A stretch of 64,000 nt of DNA, from positions 62,001-126,000 of the forward strand of contig DATNEY010000053.1 of assembly GCA_035606665.1 (NCBI GenBank), read 5' to 3'. The DNA comes from DASUGC01 sp035606665 (GTDB lineage Bacteria > Acidobacteriota > Vicinamibacteria > Vicinamibacterales > SCN-69-37). Positions 17,343-26,460 of the stretch are shown here, one piece after another (within the stretch, counting starts at the first letter, position 1; every line of letters starts with the position of its first letter). The notes under the pieces are model-generated. The model made no database searches. It was not told the origin of the DNA and saw only the letters and a program-made list of their open reading frames with translations. A program made the translations under genes and the position numbers.

Positions 17343-18881
17343 ATGAACATTCTCCTGTTCTCGATGCCGGATTCGTTCGAGCACACCCCCACGCTCACGA
17401 TGCGGATGCCGAACGGGGCGCTCGCATCGATCGCCGGCAATCTCGATCGTCACCACAATGTCGCCGTCGCCGACCTCGTCCTGGCGCAGCAGTCCGTCCC
17501 GGAAACAGTTGGTCGCCTTGTGCGCGAGCACCAGCCCGACGTCGTGGGCCTCTCCGTGATGACGTTTCAGCGCAATACGGCGCGGAGGGTAATTGCGCTC
17601 GTCCGCGCGCTGAATCCACGGGCCACCGTTGTCGTTGGCGGCTACGACCCGAGCCTGGCGCCAGACGTCTACGAAAACCCTGCGTTCGGCGTCGACATCA
17701 TCGTTCGCGGCGAAGGCGATTTGACGATGAGGGAGCTGGTGCGAGCGCTGGAGTCGGGGAGGGCGCTGGATGGTGTCCAGGGAATCTCGTTCAGACATGG
17801 CGCCGCCTTCGTGCGCACGCCGGATCGTCACGTGAGCCATCTTGGCGACGAGGTCAGGCCGCCGAACCGTTCTGCGCGCGTCCTCAGCGGGTACACCTTC
17901 CTCGGTCGCCAGATCGACGTGATAGAGACCTCGCGCGGCTGTACCTACGACTGCAGCTTCTGTTCGATCATCGAGATGCGCGGCCGGAACTTCCACACAT
18001 GGCCCATCGAGCGGGTGATTGGCGATATACGCGATGCGCACGGCCGCGGCGCCCGCGCCATCTTCATGGTCGACGACAACATCACCTTGAACGTCACGCG
18101 GTTCAAGGCGCTGTGCGAAGCGATCATTGCCGCCGGCCTCACGGACATCGACTACATCATCCAGGGCATGACGTCGGCGATCGCGGCCGCCGGCGACGAT
18201 CTCGCGCGGCTCATGCGCCGGGCGGGATTCCGATACGTGTTCCTCGGCATCGAGAACGTCGTCGACAAGGACCTCGCGTTCCTGCGCGCCGCGGCGAAGA
18301 ACGCGGATCGCAAGAACGGACGCACCGTGGGCAACGCGACCACGACGGCCATCGACGTGCTGCACCGGTACGGCATGGCGGTCGTTGGCGGCCTGATCGT
18401 GGGGAATCCCGACGACACGCGCGAGTCGATCGCGGTGAATCTGCGCTTCGCCAGCCGGTACGTGGACTGGCCGTACATCCAGCACCCGACGCCCTACCCA
18501 GGCACGCCGATGACCGCGGACTTCCGGGCGAGAGATCTGATCGTCAACGAGAACGTCGATGAGTACGACGGCACGACGGCGGTGGTGAGAAGTGCGTCAC
18601 TTCCGGCCGAGGAGATCGAGTTCATGCGGTGGCGGGCCGAACGGTGGATGAAAGTGCGCCACCTGCCGTCCGTGATCCGGCGGTATCCGTCGTTCGTGGC
18701 GAGACACTGGCCCGCGATGCTGCGCCATACATTCCGCGGAACCTCCTGGAAGTCGTGGATCGGCCTCGAGACTGAGCGGGATGCGTTCCGCCGCTACAAG
18801 GCCATCCGGCGGCGCGAGCGTCAGTTCTTTCCGGAGCCGGCATTTGGCCCGCCGGCTGCACGGATGACAGAATCCCGTTGA
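17343..18881 (+). CDS. B12-binding-type radical SAM protein
   Basis: 512 residues. Residues 1-~140 form a cobalamin-binding-like Rossmann domain (VVGLSVMTFQRN, VVVGGYDPSLAP, IIVRGEGD). The radical SAM domain has the cluster motif Cys200-x3-Cys204-x2-Cys207 in SRGCTYDCSFCSI, and ends in a DUF4070-like region (QHPTPYPGTPM). No DxHxxG motif is visible, so base-off B12 binding is uncertain. Members methylate or rearrange unreactive carbons in lipids, hopanoids, cofactors and natural products. The stop overlaps the start of glutaryl-CoA dehydrogenase (TGATG), so the genes are coupled, but no metabolic link is obvious. Confidence 0.88.
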   Translation: MNILLFSMPDSFEHTPTLTMRMPNGALASIAGNLDRHHNVAVADLVLAQQSVPETVGRLVREHQPDVVGLSVMTFQRNTARRVIALVRALNPRATVVVGGYDPSLAPDVYENPAFGVDIIVRGEGDLTMRELVRALESGRALDGVQGISFRHGAAFVRTPDRHVSHLGDEVRPPNRSARVLSGYTFLGRQIDVIETSRGCTYDCSFCSIIEMRGRNFHTWPIERVIGDIRDAHGRGARAIFMVDDNITLNVTRFKALCEAIIAAGLTDIDYIIQGMTSAIAAAGDDLARLMRRAGFRYVFLGIENVVDKDLAFLRAAAKNADRKNGRTVGNATTTAIDVLHRYGMAVVGGLIVGNPDDTRESIAVNLRFASRYVDWPYIQHPTPYPGTPMTADFRARDLIVNENVDEYDGTTAVVRSASLPAEEIEFMRWRAERWMKVRHLPSVIRRYPSFVARHWPAMLRHTFRGTSWKSWIGLETERDAFRRYKAIRRRERQFFPEPAFGPPAARMTESR

Positions 18882-20068
18882 TGGGGAAGTCTTCCGCGCG
18901 TTTTGACTGGAGCGACCCGCTCCTTCTCGAGCAACAGTTGACCGAAGACGAGCGGATGGTGCGCGATACCGCTCGCGCGTATTGCCGCGACAAGCTGGCG
19001 CCGCGCGTGCTCGAGATGTTCCGCAAGGAGACCACGGACACCGCGATTTTCAGGGAGTTCGGCGCGCTCGACATGCTGGGGATCGTGATTCCCGAACAGT
19101 ACGGCGGCGCGGGGCTGAACTACGTCTCGTACGGCCTCGTGGCGCGCGAGGTCGAGCGCATCGACTCTGGCTTCCGCTCGATGATGAGCGTCCAGGGCTC
19201 CCTGGTCATGGTGCCGATCAATGAATTCGGAACCGAGGCGCAGAAGCAGAAATACCTGCCGAAGCTTGCGACCGGCGAGTGGATTGGCTGCTTCGGCCTC
19301 ACGGAACCCAACTTCGGATCGGATCCCGGCGGCATGATCACCCGGGCGAAGAAGGTCGATGGCGGCTACCTCGTGACCGGCACCAAAGCCTGGATCACGA
19401 GCAGCCCGATCGCGGACGTGTTCGTCATCTGGGCGAAGGACGATAGCGACGAGATTCGCGGATTCATCCTGGAAAAGGGTTGGAAGGGCCTGACGGCGCC
19501 GCCGGTGCATGGCAAGGTGGGGCTCCGGACCAGCATCACGGGCGAGGTCGTGATGGACGGCGTGTTCTGTCCGGATGAAAACGCCTTTCCGGACGTGCGC
19601 GGCCTCAAGGGCCCGTTCACGTGCCTCAACAGCGCGCGGTACGGGATTTCATGGGGCGCGCTCGGCGCCGCCGAGGATTGCTGGCACCGCGCGCGCCAGT
19701 ACGTGCTCGATCGCAAACAGTTCGGCCGGCCGCTCGCAGCCAATCAGCTGATTCAGAAGAAGCTCGCCGACATGCAGACGGAGATCACGCTCGGGCTGCA
19801 GGGCGTGCTGCGGCTCGGACGCATGAAGGACGAGGGGAGTGCCGCGCCGGAGATCACGTCGATCATGAAGCGCAACTCGTGCGGCAAGGCGCTCGACATC
19901 GCGCGCATGGCCCGCGACATGATGGGCGGCAACGGCGTCGTCGACGAGTTCGGCGTCATCCGCCACATGGTCAACCTGGAAGTCGTGAACACCTACGAAG
20001 GCACGCACGACGTCCATGCCTTGATCCTCGGCCGCGCACAGACCGGGATTCCCGCGTTCTCGAACTGA
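18881..20068 (+). CDS. gcdH: Glutaryl-CoA dehydrogenase
   Basis: 395 residues from the ATG at 18881, whose A is the last base of the upstream TGA. This is an acyl-CoA dehydrogenase: N-terminal helical domain, FAD/substrate motifs CFGLTEPNFGSDPGG and WITSSPIADV, and a C-terminal helical domain. The late motif NTYEGTHDVHALILGRAQTG is characteristic of glutaryl-CoA dehydrogenases; its Glu (about residue 373) is the catalytic base. The enzyme oxidises and decarboxylates glutaryl-CoA to crotonyl-CoA in lysine, tryptophan or aromatic degradation. No other genes of that pathway are present in the window. Confidence 0.94.
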   Translation: MGKSSARFDWSDPLLLEQQLTEDERMVRDTARAYCRDKLAPRVLEMFRKETTDTAIFREFGALDMLGIVIPEQYGGAGLNYVSYGLVAREVERIDSGFRSMMSVQGSLVMVPINEFGTEAQKQKYLPKLATGEWIGCFGLTEPNFGSDPGGMITRAKKVDGGYLVTGTKAWITSSPIADVFVIWAKDDSDEIRGFILEKGWKGLTAPPVHGKVGLRTSITGEVVMDGVFCPDENAFPDVRGLKGPFTCLNSARYGISWGALGAAEDCWHRARQYVLDRKQFGRPLAANQLIQKKLADMQTEITLGLQGVLRLGRMKDEGSAAPEITSIMKRNSCGKALDIARMARDMMGGNGVVDEFGVIRHMVNLEVVNTYEGTHDVHALILGRAQTGIPAFSN

Positions 20069-20980
20069 CTAGTCTCTCTTTCTTACAGGCGCCGGATCGT
20101 CAAGCCCGTCTGGGTACGTCGCCATGAGGTTGTACCGGGCGACCTGCCGGTTGTATTCCTCCTGGGCGATGCGGAACTCGAGCCCGCGCCTGTTCATCGT
20201 GGCGGCGCGGTCGTTGTAGGCATTGCGGCGCGCGTTGGTGGCGGCCGCTTCTTCAGAGGACGGGAAGCCGCGTCCGGTAGCGTTGGCGGCGGCCGTGCGT
20301 GCGTTCAACTCATCGACCGCCTGCTGAAGCGCGATCCGCTCGGGATCGAGTTCAGCCTGCAGATGATCGAGCGATGCGCGTTCCTCTGCGAGACGCGTTT
20401 CCTCCGTCGCCAGCCATTCGCGCAACTGCGCGCGTTCCTCCGGCGTAGCCTCGATACTGACGAACGCGCCTTCGTTCGAGAGCCGGTGCAGTACTTTCTT
20501 GAATGCCTCGCCGTGATCCGTGCCCGTGTCGCCGATTGAGAAGAGATACGCGTGCACCATCTCATGGCAGAGCGCCCGATCGAGCGCCGCGGCATCGTCC
20601 TTGAGACTGGGATGGAGCAGGATGATGGATTTGTCGCCGGCCTGGCCGAACATGCCGAGCAGTTTGAAGGAGCGGCCCGCGGCCGCGCCGACGTCCGCGA
20701 GCCGTGGCTCCCACGTCACCGGAATCGCGGTGAGTGCGTTCGCAAAATGCTTCCCGTTGATGGAGGCGAAGCGGGCCATGAGCGCCGGCTCCGGCGGTGT
20801 GTCGATGGCTTCCTTGAGCAGTTGGCGCTGGCGCTCATCCGCGGACGTTGTGGACGCCGCCTGTTTCTTGGACTGACTCTTCTCCGACCATCCCGGAGAC
20901 ATGCTCCACGCCGCACCGGTCAGCGCGACGGCCCCGGCGGCAATGAGAACGACCTTTGTCACGGCCGGACGGAAGTGCAA
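20069..20980 (-). CDS. Exported SprT-like zinc metalloprotease with C-terminal helical tail
   Basis: 303 residues from a TTG at 20980; a GTG at 20962 is an equally possible start. Residues ~8-27 form a membrane anchor or signal. Residues ~55-170 match a SprT-like fold with the zinc motif His139-Glu140-Met-Val-His143 and a third likely ligand His156 in TDHGEAFKKVL. Residues ~175-290 are rich in Glu, Arg and Ala and should form long helices or a coiled coil. SprT/Spartan proteins are usually cytosolic; an N-terminal export signal is unusual. Substrate unknown. Confidence 0.75.
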   Translation of the reverse strand: MHFRPAVTKVVLIAAGAVALTGAAWSMSPGWSEKSQSKKQAASTTSADERQRQLLKEAIDTPPEPALMARFASINGKHFANALTAIPVTWEPRLADVGAAAGRSFKLLGMFGQAGDKSIILLHPSLKDDAAALDRALCHEMVHAYLFSIGDTGTDHGEAFKKVLHRLSNEGAFVSIEATPEERAQLREWLATEETRLAEERASLDHLQAELDPERIALQQAVDELNARTAAANATGRGFPSSEEAAATNARRNAYNDRAATMNRRGLEFRIAQEEYNRQVARYNLMATYPDGLDDPAPVRKRD

Positions 20981-21116
20981 TTACCAAGCCGCGGAAGGCC
21001 GGACGGCGAGCATCGAAAACCGGCCAGATCCCACGCCGAATCCTCGCGATCACAATCTGGTGGACCGCGCCAATTACGATCCCGAAGCCGCAGAGCCACC
21101 TTTCTCACTACATATA

Positions 21117-21863
21117 ATGAGCGCCGCGCCCATGAAGACTCTGAGCAAGACCGAGGTCTCGACGCAAGTGAAAGAGGTCCTGGCGTGGCTCGATCGTCGC
21201 GGATCGAAGAAGAACCGCGACGGCATGGCGCGATACGGCATCGTGGCAAGAAACGTCGCCGGCGTGTCCGTTGGTGACCTGCGCAAGATAGGGAAGGACC
21301 TCGGGCGGAATCACGAGCTCGCGCTGGCGCTGTGGGACACGGATTGCTACGAGGCCCGCATGCTGGTCGCGTTTGTCGGCGATCCGGAGAAGCTCACACC
21401 CGCGCAGATGGATCGCTGGTGCCGCGACTTCGACAACTGGGCCATCTGCGATGCGCTTTGCTTCCATCTCTACGACAGGACGCCGCACGCGTACAAGAAA
21501 GTCGCGCAGTGGGCGAAGAGCAAAGAGGAGTTCGTGAAGCGCGCTTCGTTTGCGCTTGCAGCCAGTCTGGCTGGTCACGACAAGGCGGCGCCGGACGCGA
21601 AGTTCGAGCCAATCCTTCCGCTAATCGAACGCGCGGCGACCGATGACCGGAACTTCGTGAAGAAAGGGGTCAGCTGGGCGCTGCGCGGCATCGGCATGCG
21701 CAGCCCCGGTCTTCACGCGAAATCGCTTGCGCTCGCACGCCGGCTGGCGGCCTCTGATTCGTCGGCCGCACGCTGGATCGGCAAAGACGCGATTCGTGAC
21801 ATCACCAGGCCTCTCGTGTTGAAACGCGTCGTCCAAAGGTCCAAGGGTCCGGAAGGTCCCTAA
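21117..21863 (+). CDS. AlkD-like DNA alkylation repair protein (HEAT-repeat family)
   Basis: 248 residues from the ATG at 21117; an alternative start at 21132 (MKTLSKTEV) would give 243. The sequence matches the DNA alkylation repair family PF08713: repeating helical pairs, the segment DNWAICDALC that carries the conserved Trp/Asp of the DNA-binding concave face, and KKGVSWALRGIG near the end. AlkC/AlkD-type glycosylases remove alkylated purines without base flipping. The frame is open further upstream, but those residues look non-coding. It ends 4 bases inside the convergent S12 hydrolase gene. Confidence 0.88.
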   Translation: MSAAPMKTLSKTEVSTQVKEVLAWLDRRGSKKNRDGMARYGIVARNVAGVSVGDLRKIGKDLGRNHELALALWDTDCYEARMLVAFVGDPEKLTPAQMDRWCRDFDNWAICDALCFHLYDRTPHAYKKVAQWAKSKEEFVKRASFALAASLAGHDKAAPDAKFEPILPLIERAATDDRNFVKKGVSWALRGIGMRSPGLHAKSLALARRLAASDSSAARWIGKDAIRDITRPLVLKRVVQRSKGPEGP

Positions 21864-23020
21864 GGTTCGAGGTCGATGAGCGCGTCCAGCAGTGGATTCA
21901 TGATCCCGCGCGCCGGCGTTCCGAACACGTTCCAGGCGTTCACGACGGCAACGATGTCCTTTGAGGGAATGACGATCAGCAACTGGCCGCCAAAACCGCG
22001 GCCGCTCCAGACGTCGACGTCACCTCTTTTCGACAGCCACCACTGGTAGCCGTAATCCGTGGTCGGATTCGGATGGGCGTGCCTGGTGGTCGCCCGTTCG
22101 ACGAATCCCTCGGGAAGAATCCGGCGGCCATCCCACATGCCGCGATGGAGGTACAGATATCCGATCTTCGCGAGGTCTTCGGCGCCGAGGTACAAACCGC
22201 CTTCCGTGTCCGGATGGCCGGTGGGCGTGCGCTTCCAGTGGTACTCGCGGATGCCAAGCGGGCGGAAGAGGTGCTCGTTCGCGTAGTCGTCGATGAACTT
22301 GCCCGTCGCCGACCGGATGATGCCTGAGAGGAGCATGCTGCCGCCGCTGTTGTAAGCCCACTTCGTTCCGGGGTCGGCGTCGATCGGCTGTGAAAGCGTG
22401 AATGCGATCCAATCCTTGCTGTTCTCCATCTGGATGGTCGTGTTCGTCTGATCGAGTGGCCGATCCTGCTCGTGCCACTCGATGCCGGACCGCATCGTCA
22501 GTACATCCTCGAGCGTCGCGCGCCGCAGGCGCGGATCGACCTTCGAAAGATCGCGGTCCCTGAAGTAGGTGAGGAATGGCTGATCGAGCGACTTGATCTC
22601 TCCCCGGCCGAGCGCGATGCCGATCGCGGTGGCCGCAACCGACTTGGTCACCGACTGCAGCGAATGCACGTCCCGGCCCTGAAAGTACGGATGCCAGTCT
22701 GGATGGAAGTAATTGAACTGGTGATTCCACGACGGATCCGCGCACCCGAAGCCGCACCCGATGGGGCCGATCCGCCCTTGGCTGATCGCGCGGTAGTCAC
22801 GCGCGTACCGGTGGTTGGTAATCGCGCGGCCTTTGTAGACGACGAAGAGGCGATCGACGAGGCCGTAGGCGTCGGCTCTGATGTCGCGATCGAGCGCTGC
22901 GAGGGCGCCGGCGTTTGCGCCGAGCGACTCCGGTGTCGCGGTCGGCCACGCGGTGGTCGGCCACTGGCCCTGAGCGAGCAGGGTCGCGACGGCCATCAAT
23001 GCCGTTCGGACTACACTCAT
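21860..23020 (-). CDS. Exported serine hydrolase, S12 / 6-aminohexanoate-dimer hydrolase-like
   Basis: 386 residues with an N-terminal signal (MSVVRTALMAVATLLAQG). Active-site motifs of the beta-lactamase superfamily are present: Ser-x-x-Lys in LQSVTKSV, Tyr-x-Ser in WAYNSGGSM, and the third motif region GRGFGGQL, with WGxxGF-type features replaced. NylB-type dimer hydrolases and esterases share this pattern. It is unlike the S12 protein at 3144, so the two are not recent duplicates. Its ATG overlaps that of the divergent MHS transporter at a CATG, leaving no intergenic space. Confidence 0.88.
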   Translation of the reverse strand: MSVVRTALMAVATLLAQGQWPTTAWPTATPESLGANAGALAALDRDIRADAYGLVDRLFVVYKGRAITNHRYARDYRAISQGRIGPIGCGFGCADPSWNHQFNYFHPDWHPYFQGRDVHSLQSVTKSVAATAIGIALGRGEIKSLDQPFLTYFRDRDLSKVDPRLRRATLEDVLTMRSGIEWHEQDRPLDQTNTTIQMENSKDWIAFTLSQPIDADPGTKWAYNSGGSMLLSGIIRSATGKFIDDYANEHLFRPLGIREYHWKRTPTGHPDTEGGLYLGAEDLAKIGYLYLHRGMWDGRRILPEGFVERATTRHAHPNPTTDYGYQWWLSKRGDVDVWSGRGFGGQLLIVIPSKDIVAVVNAWNVFGTPARGIMNPLLDALIDLEP

Positions 23021-24518
23021 GGCGCCAATGGTACAGCGACAACTTCAGTCGTACTCGATCTGGAAGGTCATCATCGCCGCGTCCGTCGGCACGATGATCG
23101 AGTGGTACGACTTCTACATCTTCGGCTCGCTCGCGGCCATCATCTCGCCGTTGTTCTATCCGGCCGGCAACGACTCGCTGGCGCTGATTGCCTATCTGTC
23201 AACGTTCGCCGTCGGATTTGTCGTGCGCCCGTTCGGCGCCCTGTTCTTCGGCCGAATCGGCGACCTCGTCGGCCGCAAGTACGCGTTCCTCGTAACGCTC
23301 GTTCTGATGGGAGGCGCAACCGCCCTTGTCGGCATTCTGCCCGTCTACGCGACGATCGGGATCGCCGCGCCCATCGCACTGCTGGCCATTCGCATCGTCC
23401 AGGGACTGGCGCTGGGTGGTGAGTATGGCGGCGCCGCCGTCTACGTCGCGGAACACGTGCCCGACGAACGGCGGGGGTTCTACACGAGCTTCATCCAGAT
23501 TACGGCCACGCTCGGCCTGTTCCTCTCGCTTGTCGTCATCCTCCTCGTCCAGAAGTCGTTGTCCCCGGAGGCCTTCCGGGCGTGGGGATGGCGCGTCCCG
23601 TTCCTGATCTCGATCGGCCTGGTCGGACTGTCGCTGTACATCCGGCTGCGAATGAAGGAGTCGCCGATCTTCGAGCGGATCAAGACGAGCGGGAAGACGT
23701 CCACCCAGCCGCTGAAAGAGGCGTTTGCGCGCTGGAGCAATCTGAAGCACGTGCTGATCTCGCTCTTCGGTGCGACAGCGGGGCAGGGCGTCGTCTGGTA
23801 CACGGGACAGTTCTACGCGCTCTTCTATCTGCAGACGATCCTCAAGGTGGATCCGGCATCCGCCAGCTTCATCGTGGCGGTCGCGCTCGTTCTGGGCATG
23901 CCGCTGTTCGTGGTGATGGGCGCGCTTTCCGATCGATTCGGGAGGAAGCGCCTCATGATGGCGGGCTGCCTCCTGGCGGCCGTTTCGTACTTTCCGATCT
24001 ACCACGCGATGCAGCAGGCGGCGGGTTCGAATGTCGTAACCGCTCTTCCGCAGAAGAATCCCGTGACCGGCGCGATTTCGCTGACGCCGCTGGCCGCGCC
24101 GGCTGAACTGCCTCCTGGATCCGGAGAAGTGATTGTGCAACTCCAGCCGGCAAAGACCGTGCTCGCGGTGGCGAGCCTTTTCCATCTGCTCGGCAGCGGC
24201 GCCGCGTGGAAGCTCATCGCGCTCGTGTTCCTGCAGGTCGTCCTCGTCACCATGGTGTACGGGCCGATTGCGGCGTATCTGGTCGAGGCATTTCCCGCGC
24301 GCATCCGGTACACGGCGATGTCGTTGCCGTACCACATCGGCAACGGTGTCTTCGGCGGCCTGTTGCCCCTCATCGGCCTCACGGTCATCGCCAACACGGG
24401 CAACATCTACGCAGGGCTCTACTATCCCGTCATCGTCGCCGCGCTGACGTTTGTGGTTGGATCGATCTTCCTGAAGGAAACCCACCACCACCGGATCTGG
24501 GAAGAGACGCTACACTGA
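23019..24518 (+). CDS. MHS family MFS transporter (ProP/KgtP-like)
   Basis: 499 residues, about twelve predicted membrane helices. The metabolite:H+ symporter signature is clear: IEWYDFYIFGSL at the first helix, the loop motif FGRIGDLVGRKYAF, and GGEYGGAAVYVAEHVPDERRG. The family imports small carboxylates, proline, betaine or related solutes with protons. A ~50-residue soluble insert lies after the SDRFGRKRLM loop (about 335-385), rich in Pro, Ala and Leu. ATG 23019 overlaps the divergent hydrolase start; ATG 23028 is an alternative. The MutS-like gene follows after 4 bases. Confidence 0.92.
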   Translation: MAPMVQRQLQSYSIWKVIIAASVGTMIEWYDFYIFGSLAAIISPLFYPAGNDSLALIAYLSTFAVGFVVRPFGALFFGRIGDLVGRKYAFLVTLVLMGGATALVGILPVYATIGIAAPIALLAIRIVQGLALGGEYGGAAVYVAEHVPDERRGFYTSFIQITATLGLFLSLVVILLVQKSLSPEAFRAWGWRVPFLISIGLVGLSLYIRLRMKESPIFERIKTSGKTSTQPLKEAFARWSNLKHVLISLFGATAGQGVVWYTGQFYALFYLQTILKVDPASASFIVAVALVLGMPLFVVMGALSDRFGRKRLMMAGCLLAAVSYFPIYHAMQQAAGSNVVTALPQKNPVTGAISLTPLAAPAELPPGSGEVIVQLQPAKTVLAVASLFHLLGSGAAWKLIALVFLQVVLVTMVYGPIAAYLVEAFPARIRYTAMSLPYHIGNGVFGGLLPLIGLTVIANTGNIYAGLYYPVIVAALTFVVGSIFLKETHHHRIWEETLH

Positions 24519-24522
24519 CGGC

Positions 24523-26325
24523 GTGACGAGCATCGAGGGCCTCTATCGACAGCGACTTGCCGAGCGCCAGACCGCGCTCGAGGCGAAGGAGCGAACCCAC
24601 GCCGCTTTCGCGTGGACGCGGATCGCGGTCTTTCTTGCCGGCGTTGCCATCCTCGTCATCGGCGGTCCCTCCCGCGCGAACTGGCTGGTCGTGCCGGGCG
24701 GCGCCTTTGTCGTGCTCGTCGTCGCGCACCTCAAGCTGCTCAACGCCCGGGATCGCGCGCGTTCCGCCGTAGGCTTCTACGCGCGTGGGCTCCAACGCGT
24801 GACGCACGATTGGATCGGCAAGGGCCGTGATGGCGCCGACGTGTTCAGCCGCGTGCAGCGGGCAGGCGAGTCGCATTTGTTCGCCGTGGACATCGATCTT
24901 TTCGGCCGCGCCAGCCTGTTCGAGCAGCTCGCAACCGTGCGGACCCATGCGGGAGAGGAAACGATCGCGCGATGGCTGCTCGCGCCGGCGGAGCCGGAAA
25001 CGATCCGCGCGCGTCAGGTTGCCGTGCGGGAGCTCGCCGGCAACCTCGATTTGCGGGAACGAGTGGCGGTGCTGGGTGACGAGCTTCGCGTGGCGGTTCA
25101 CGCCGATCTCCTCCGGCGGTGGTCGGCGGCTCGAATCGGACTTCGCGGCACGGGCATCCGCGTTGCGGCTGCGCTGCTCGCAGCGGGGACCGCTTCGTCG
25201 CTCGTCTGGTGGACCTACACGGGACGAGGTGTGCTGATCCTGGCGGCGTTCACGGCGGTGCAGCTTGGCTTTGTGGCGTTCTACAAGTCGCGGGTGACCG
25301 ACGTCATCAAGGCCGTCGACGAGCCCGCGCACGATCTCGAGTTGCTCGCTGAGCTGCTCGCGACGATCGAACAGCACCCGTGCACTTCTCCCGGCCTAAA
25401 GGACCTGCAGCGTCGCATCGCCTCGACAGGCCGCCAGGCCTCAGCCGAGATCCGTGCGCTTTCGCGGCTGGTGGCCATGTTGTCGGCGCGCAACAACGTC
25501 ATGTTCGCGATTCCAGCCGGGATCCTGATGTGGGCGACGCAGTGGGCGTTTGCGATCGAGGCCTGGCGCGAGCGTGCCGGTGCCCGCATTCCCGAGTGGC
25601 TCGATGTCGTCGGTGAGTTCGAGGCGTTGCTCGCGGTGTCGGGCTTCACCGCCGAACAGGTTGGCTACGTTTTCCCCGAGGTGACCGATGGCGGCCCGGC
25701 CGCGCTGGAGGCCGTGCAGGTTGCGCATCCCGCCATGGGCCCGTCGGCCGTTCCGAACGATATCCGGCTCTCCGCTGCCCAGGGGCCGGCCCTGCTGGTC
25801 GTGAGTGGATCGAACATGTCCGGCAAGAGCACGCTGCTCCGGACGATTGGCGCGAACGTCGTGCTGGCGGGAATGGGAGCGCCCGTGCGGGCGGCGTCCT
25901 TCCGCATGACACCGGTCGCAATCGGCGCGTCGATACGCGTGGTCGATTCGCTCGCCGACGGCCGGTCGAGATTCATGGCGGAGATCGTGCGCCTGAAGGA
26001 GATCGTCGACAGAGCGAAGGCCGGGAACGGCAGCGTGCTATTCCTGCTGGACGAGATCCTGAGCGGGACCAATTCGCACGATCGCCTCGTCGGCGCGGAA
26101 GCTGTGCTGACGAATCTCGTGGGCACGGGCGCCATCGGATTCGTCACTACGCACGACCTGGCCCTGGGCGAGATCGTCCAGCGCCTGCCGGGCCGTGCTG
26201 CCAACGTACACTTCGAGGATCAGTTCGAGAACGGGCAGCTCGAGTTCGACTACACCCTGCGCTCCGGCGTGGTTCAGACCAGCAATGCGCTCCGTCTCAT
26301 GCAGAGCATTGGGATTGATCTCTGA
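24523..26325 (+). CDS. Membrane-anchored MutS-family ATPase
   Basis: 600 residues from a GTG at 24523. The C-terminal ~190 residues are a MutS ATPase domain: Walker A SGSNMSGKSTLLRTIGANV (~428-446), Walker B VLFLLDEILSGTNSHDR and TTHDLALGE. The middle (~115-400) resembles the MutS lever/clamp helices. The N-terminus has no mismatch-recognition domain. It instead carries two hydrophobic segments (~33-70), and a further hydrophobic pair lies near ~205-250. Such membrane-associated MutS homologues have no known mismatch-repair role; the function is unknown. It follows an MHS transporter gene by 4 bases and ends at a bidirectional hairpin. Confidence 0.85.
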   Translation: MTSIEGLYRQRLAERQTALEAKERTHAAFAWTRIAVFLAGVAILVIGGPSRANWLVVPGGAFVVLVVAHLKLLNARDRARSAVGFYARGLQRVTHDWIGKGRDGADVFSRVQRAGESHLFAVDIDLFGRASLFEQLATVRTHAGEETIARWLLAPAEPETIRARQVAVRELAGNLDLRERVAVLGDELRVAVHADLLRRWSAARIGLRGTGIRVAAALLAAGTASSLVWWTYTGRGVLILAAFTAVQLGFVAFYKSRVTDVIKAVDEPAHDLELLAELLATIEQHPCTSPGLKDLQRRIASTGRQASAEIRALSRLVAMLSARNNVMFAIPAGILMWATQWAFAIEAWRERAGARIPEWLDVVGEFEALLAVSGFTAEQVGYVFPEVTDGGPAALEAVQVAHPAMGPSAVPNDIRLSAAQGPALLVVSGSNMSGKSTLLRTIGANVVLAGMGAPVRAASFRMTPVAIGASIRVVDSLADGRSRFMAEIVRLKEIVDRAKAGNGSVLFLLDEILSGTNSHDRLVGAEAVLTNLVGTGAIGFVTTHDLALGEIVQRLPGRAANVHFEDQFENGQLEFDYTLRSGVVQTSNALRLMQSIGIDL

Positions 26326-26326
26326 T

Positions 26327-26460
26327 CAGGGCAGAGGGCAGAGGGCAAAGGGAGGTCAGAGGTACGAAAGAAAAGGGCCGTGGAGCTGAACGCCCCACGA
26401 CCCTTTGACCTTCGGGCCTCCGACTTACCCTTGCCCTTTGACCTCTGCCCTTTGCCCTGC
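26327..26460. terminator. Long nested inverted repeat between convergent genes
   Basis: The outer arms are near 26327-26352 and 26434-26459; CAGGGCAGAGGGCAGAGG on the left aligns with CAGGGCAAAGGGCAGAGG on the reversed right arm. Inside, AAAGGGCCGTGG (26372-26383) pairs with CCACGACCCTTT (26395-26406) with one mismatch. The element fills the gap between the MutS-like gene and the receptor gene and would serve both as a terminator. The purine-rich arms could also form a triplex or slipped structure. Confidence 0.75.

Noticed and set aside
21113..21118. TATAAT just before the AlkD-like gene, as a -10 element.
   Set aside because: It overlaps the ATG at 21117 and no TTGACA-like -35 was found at the right distance. 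It would only work if the start is 21132.
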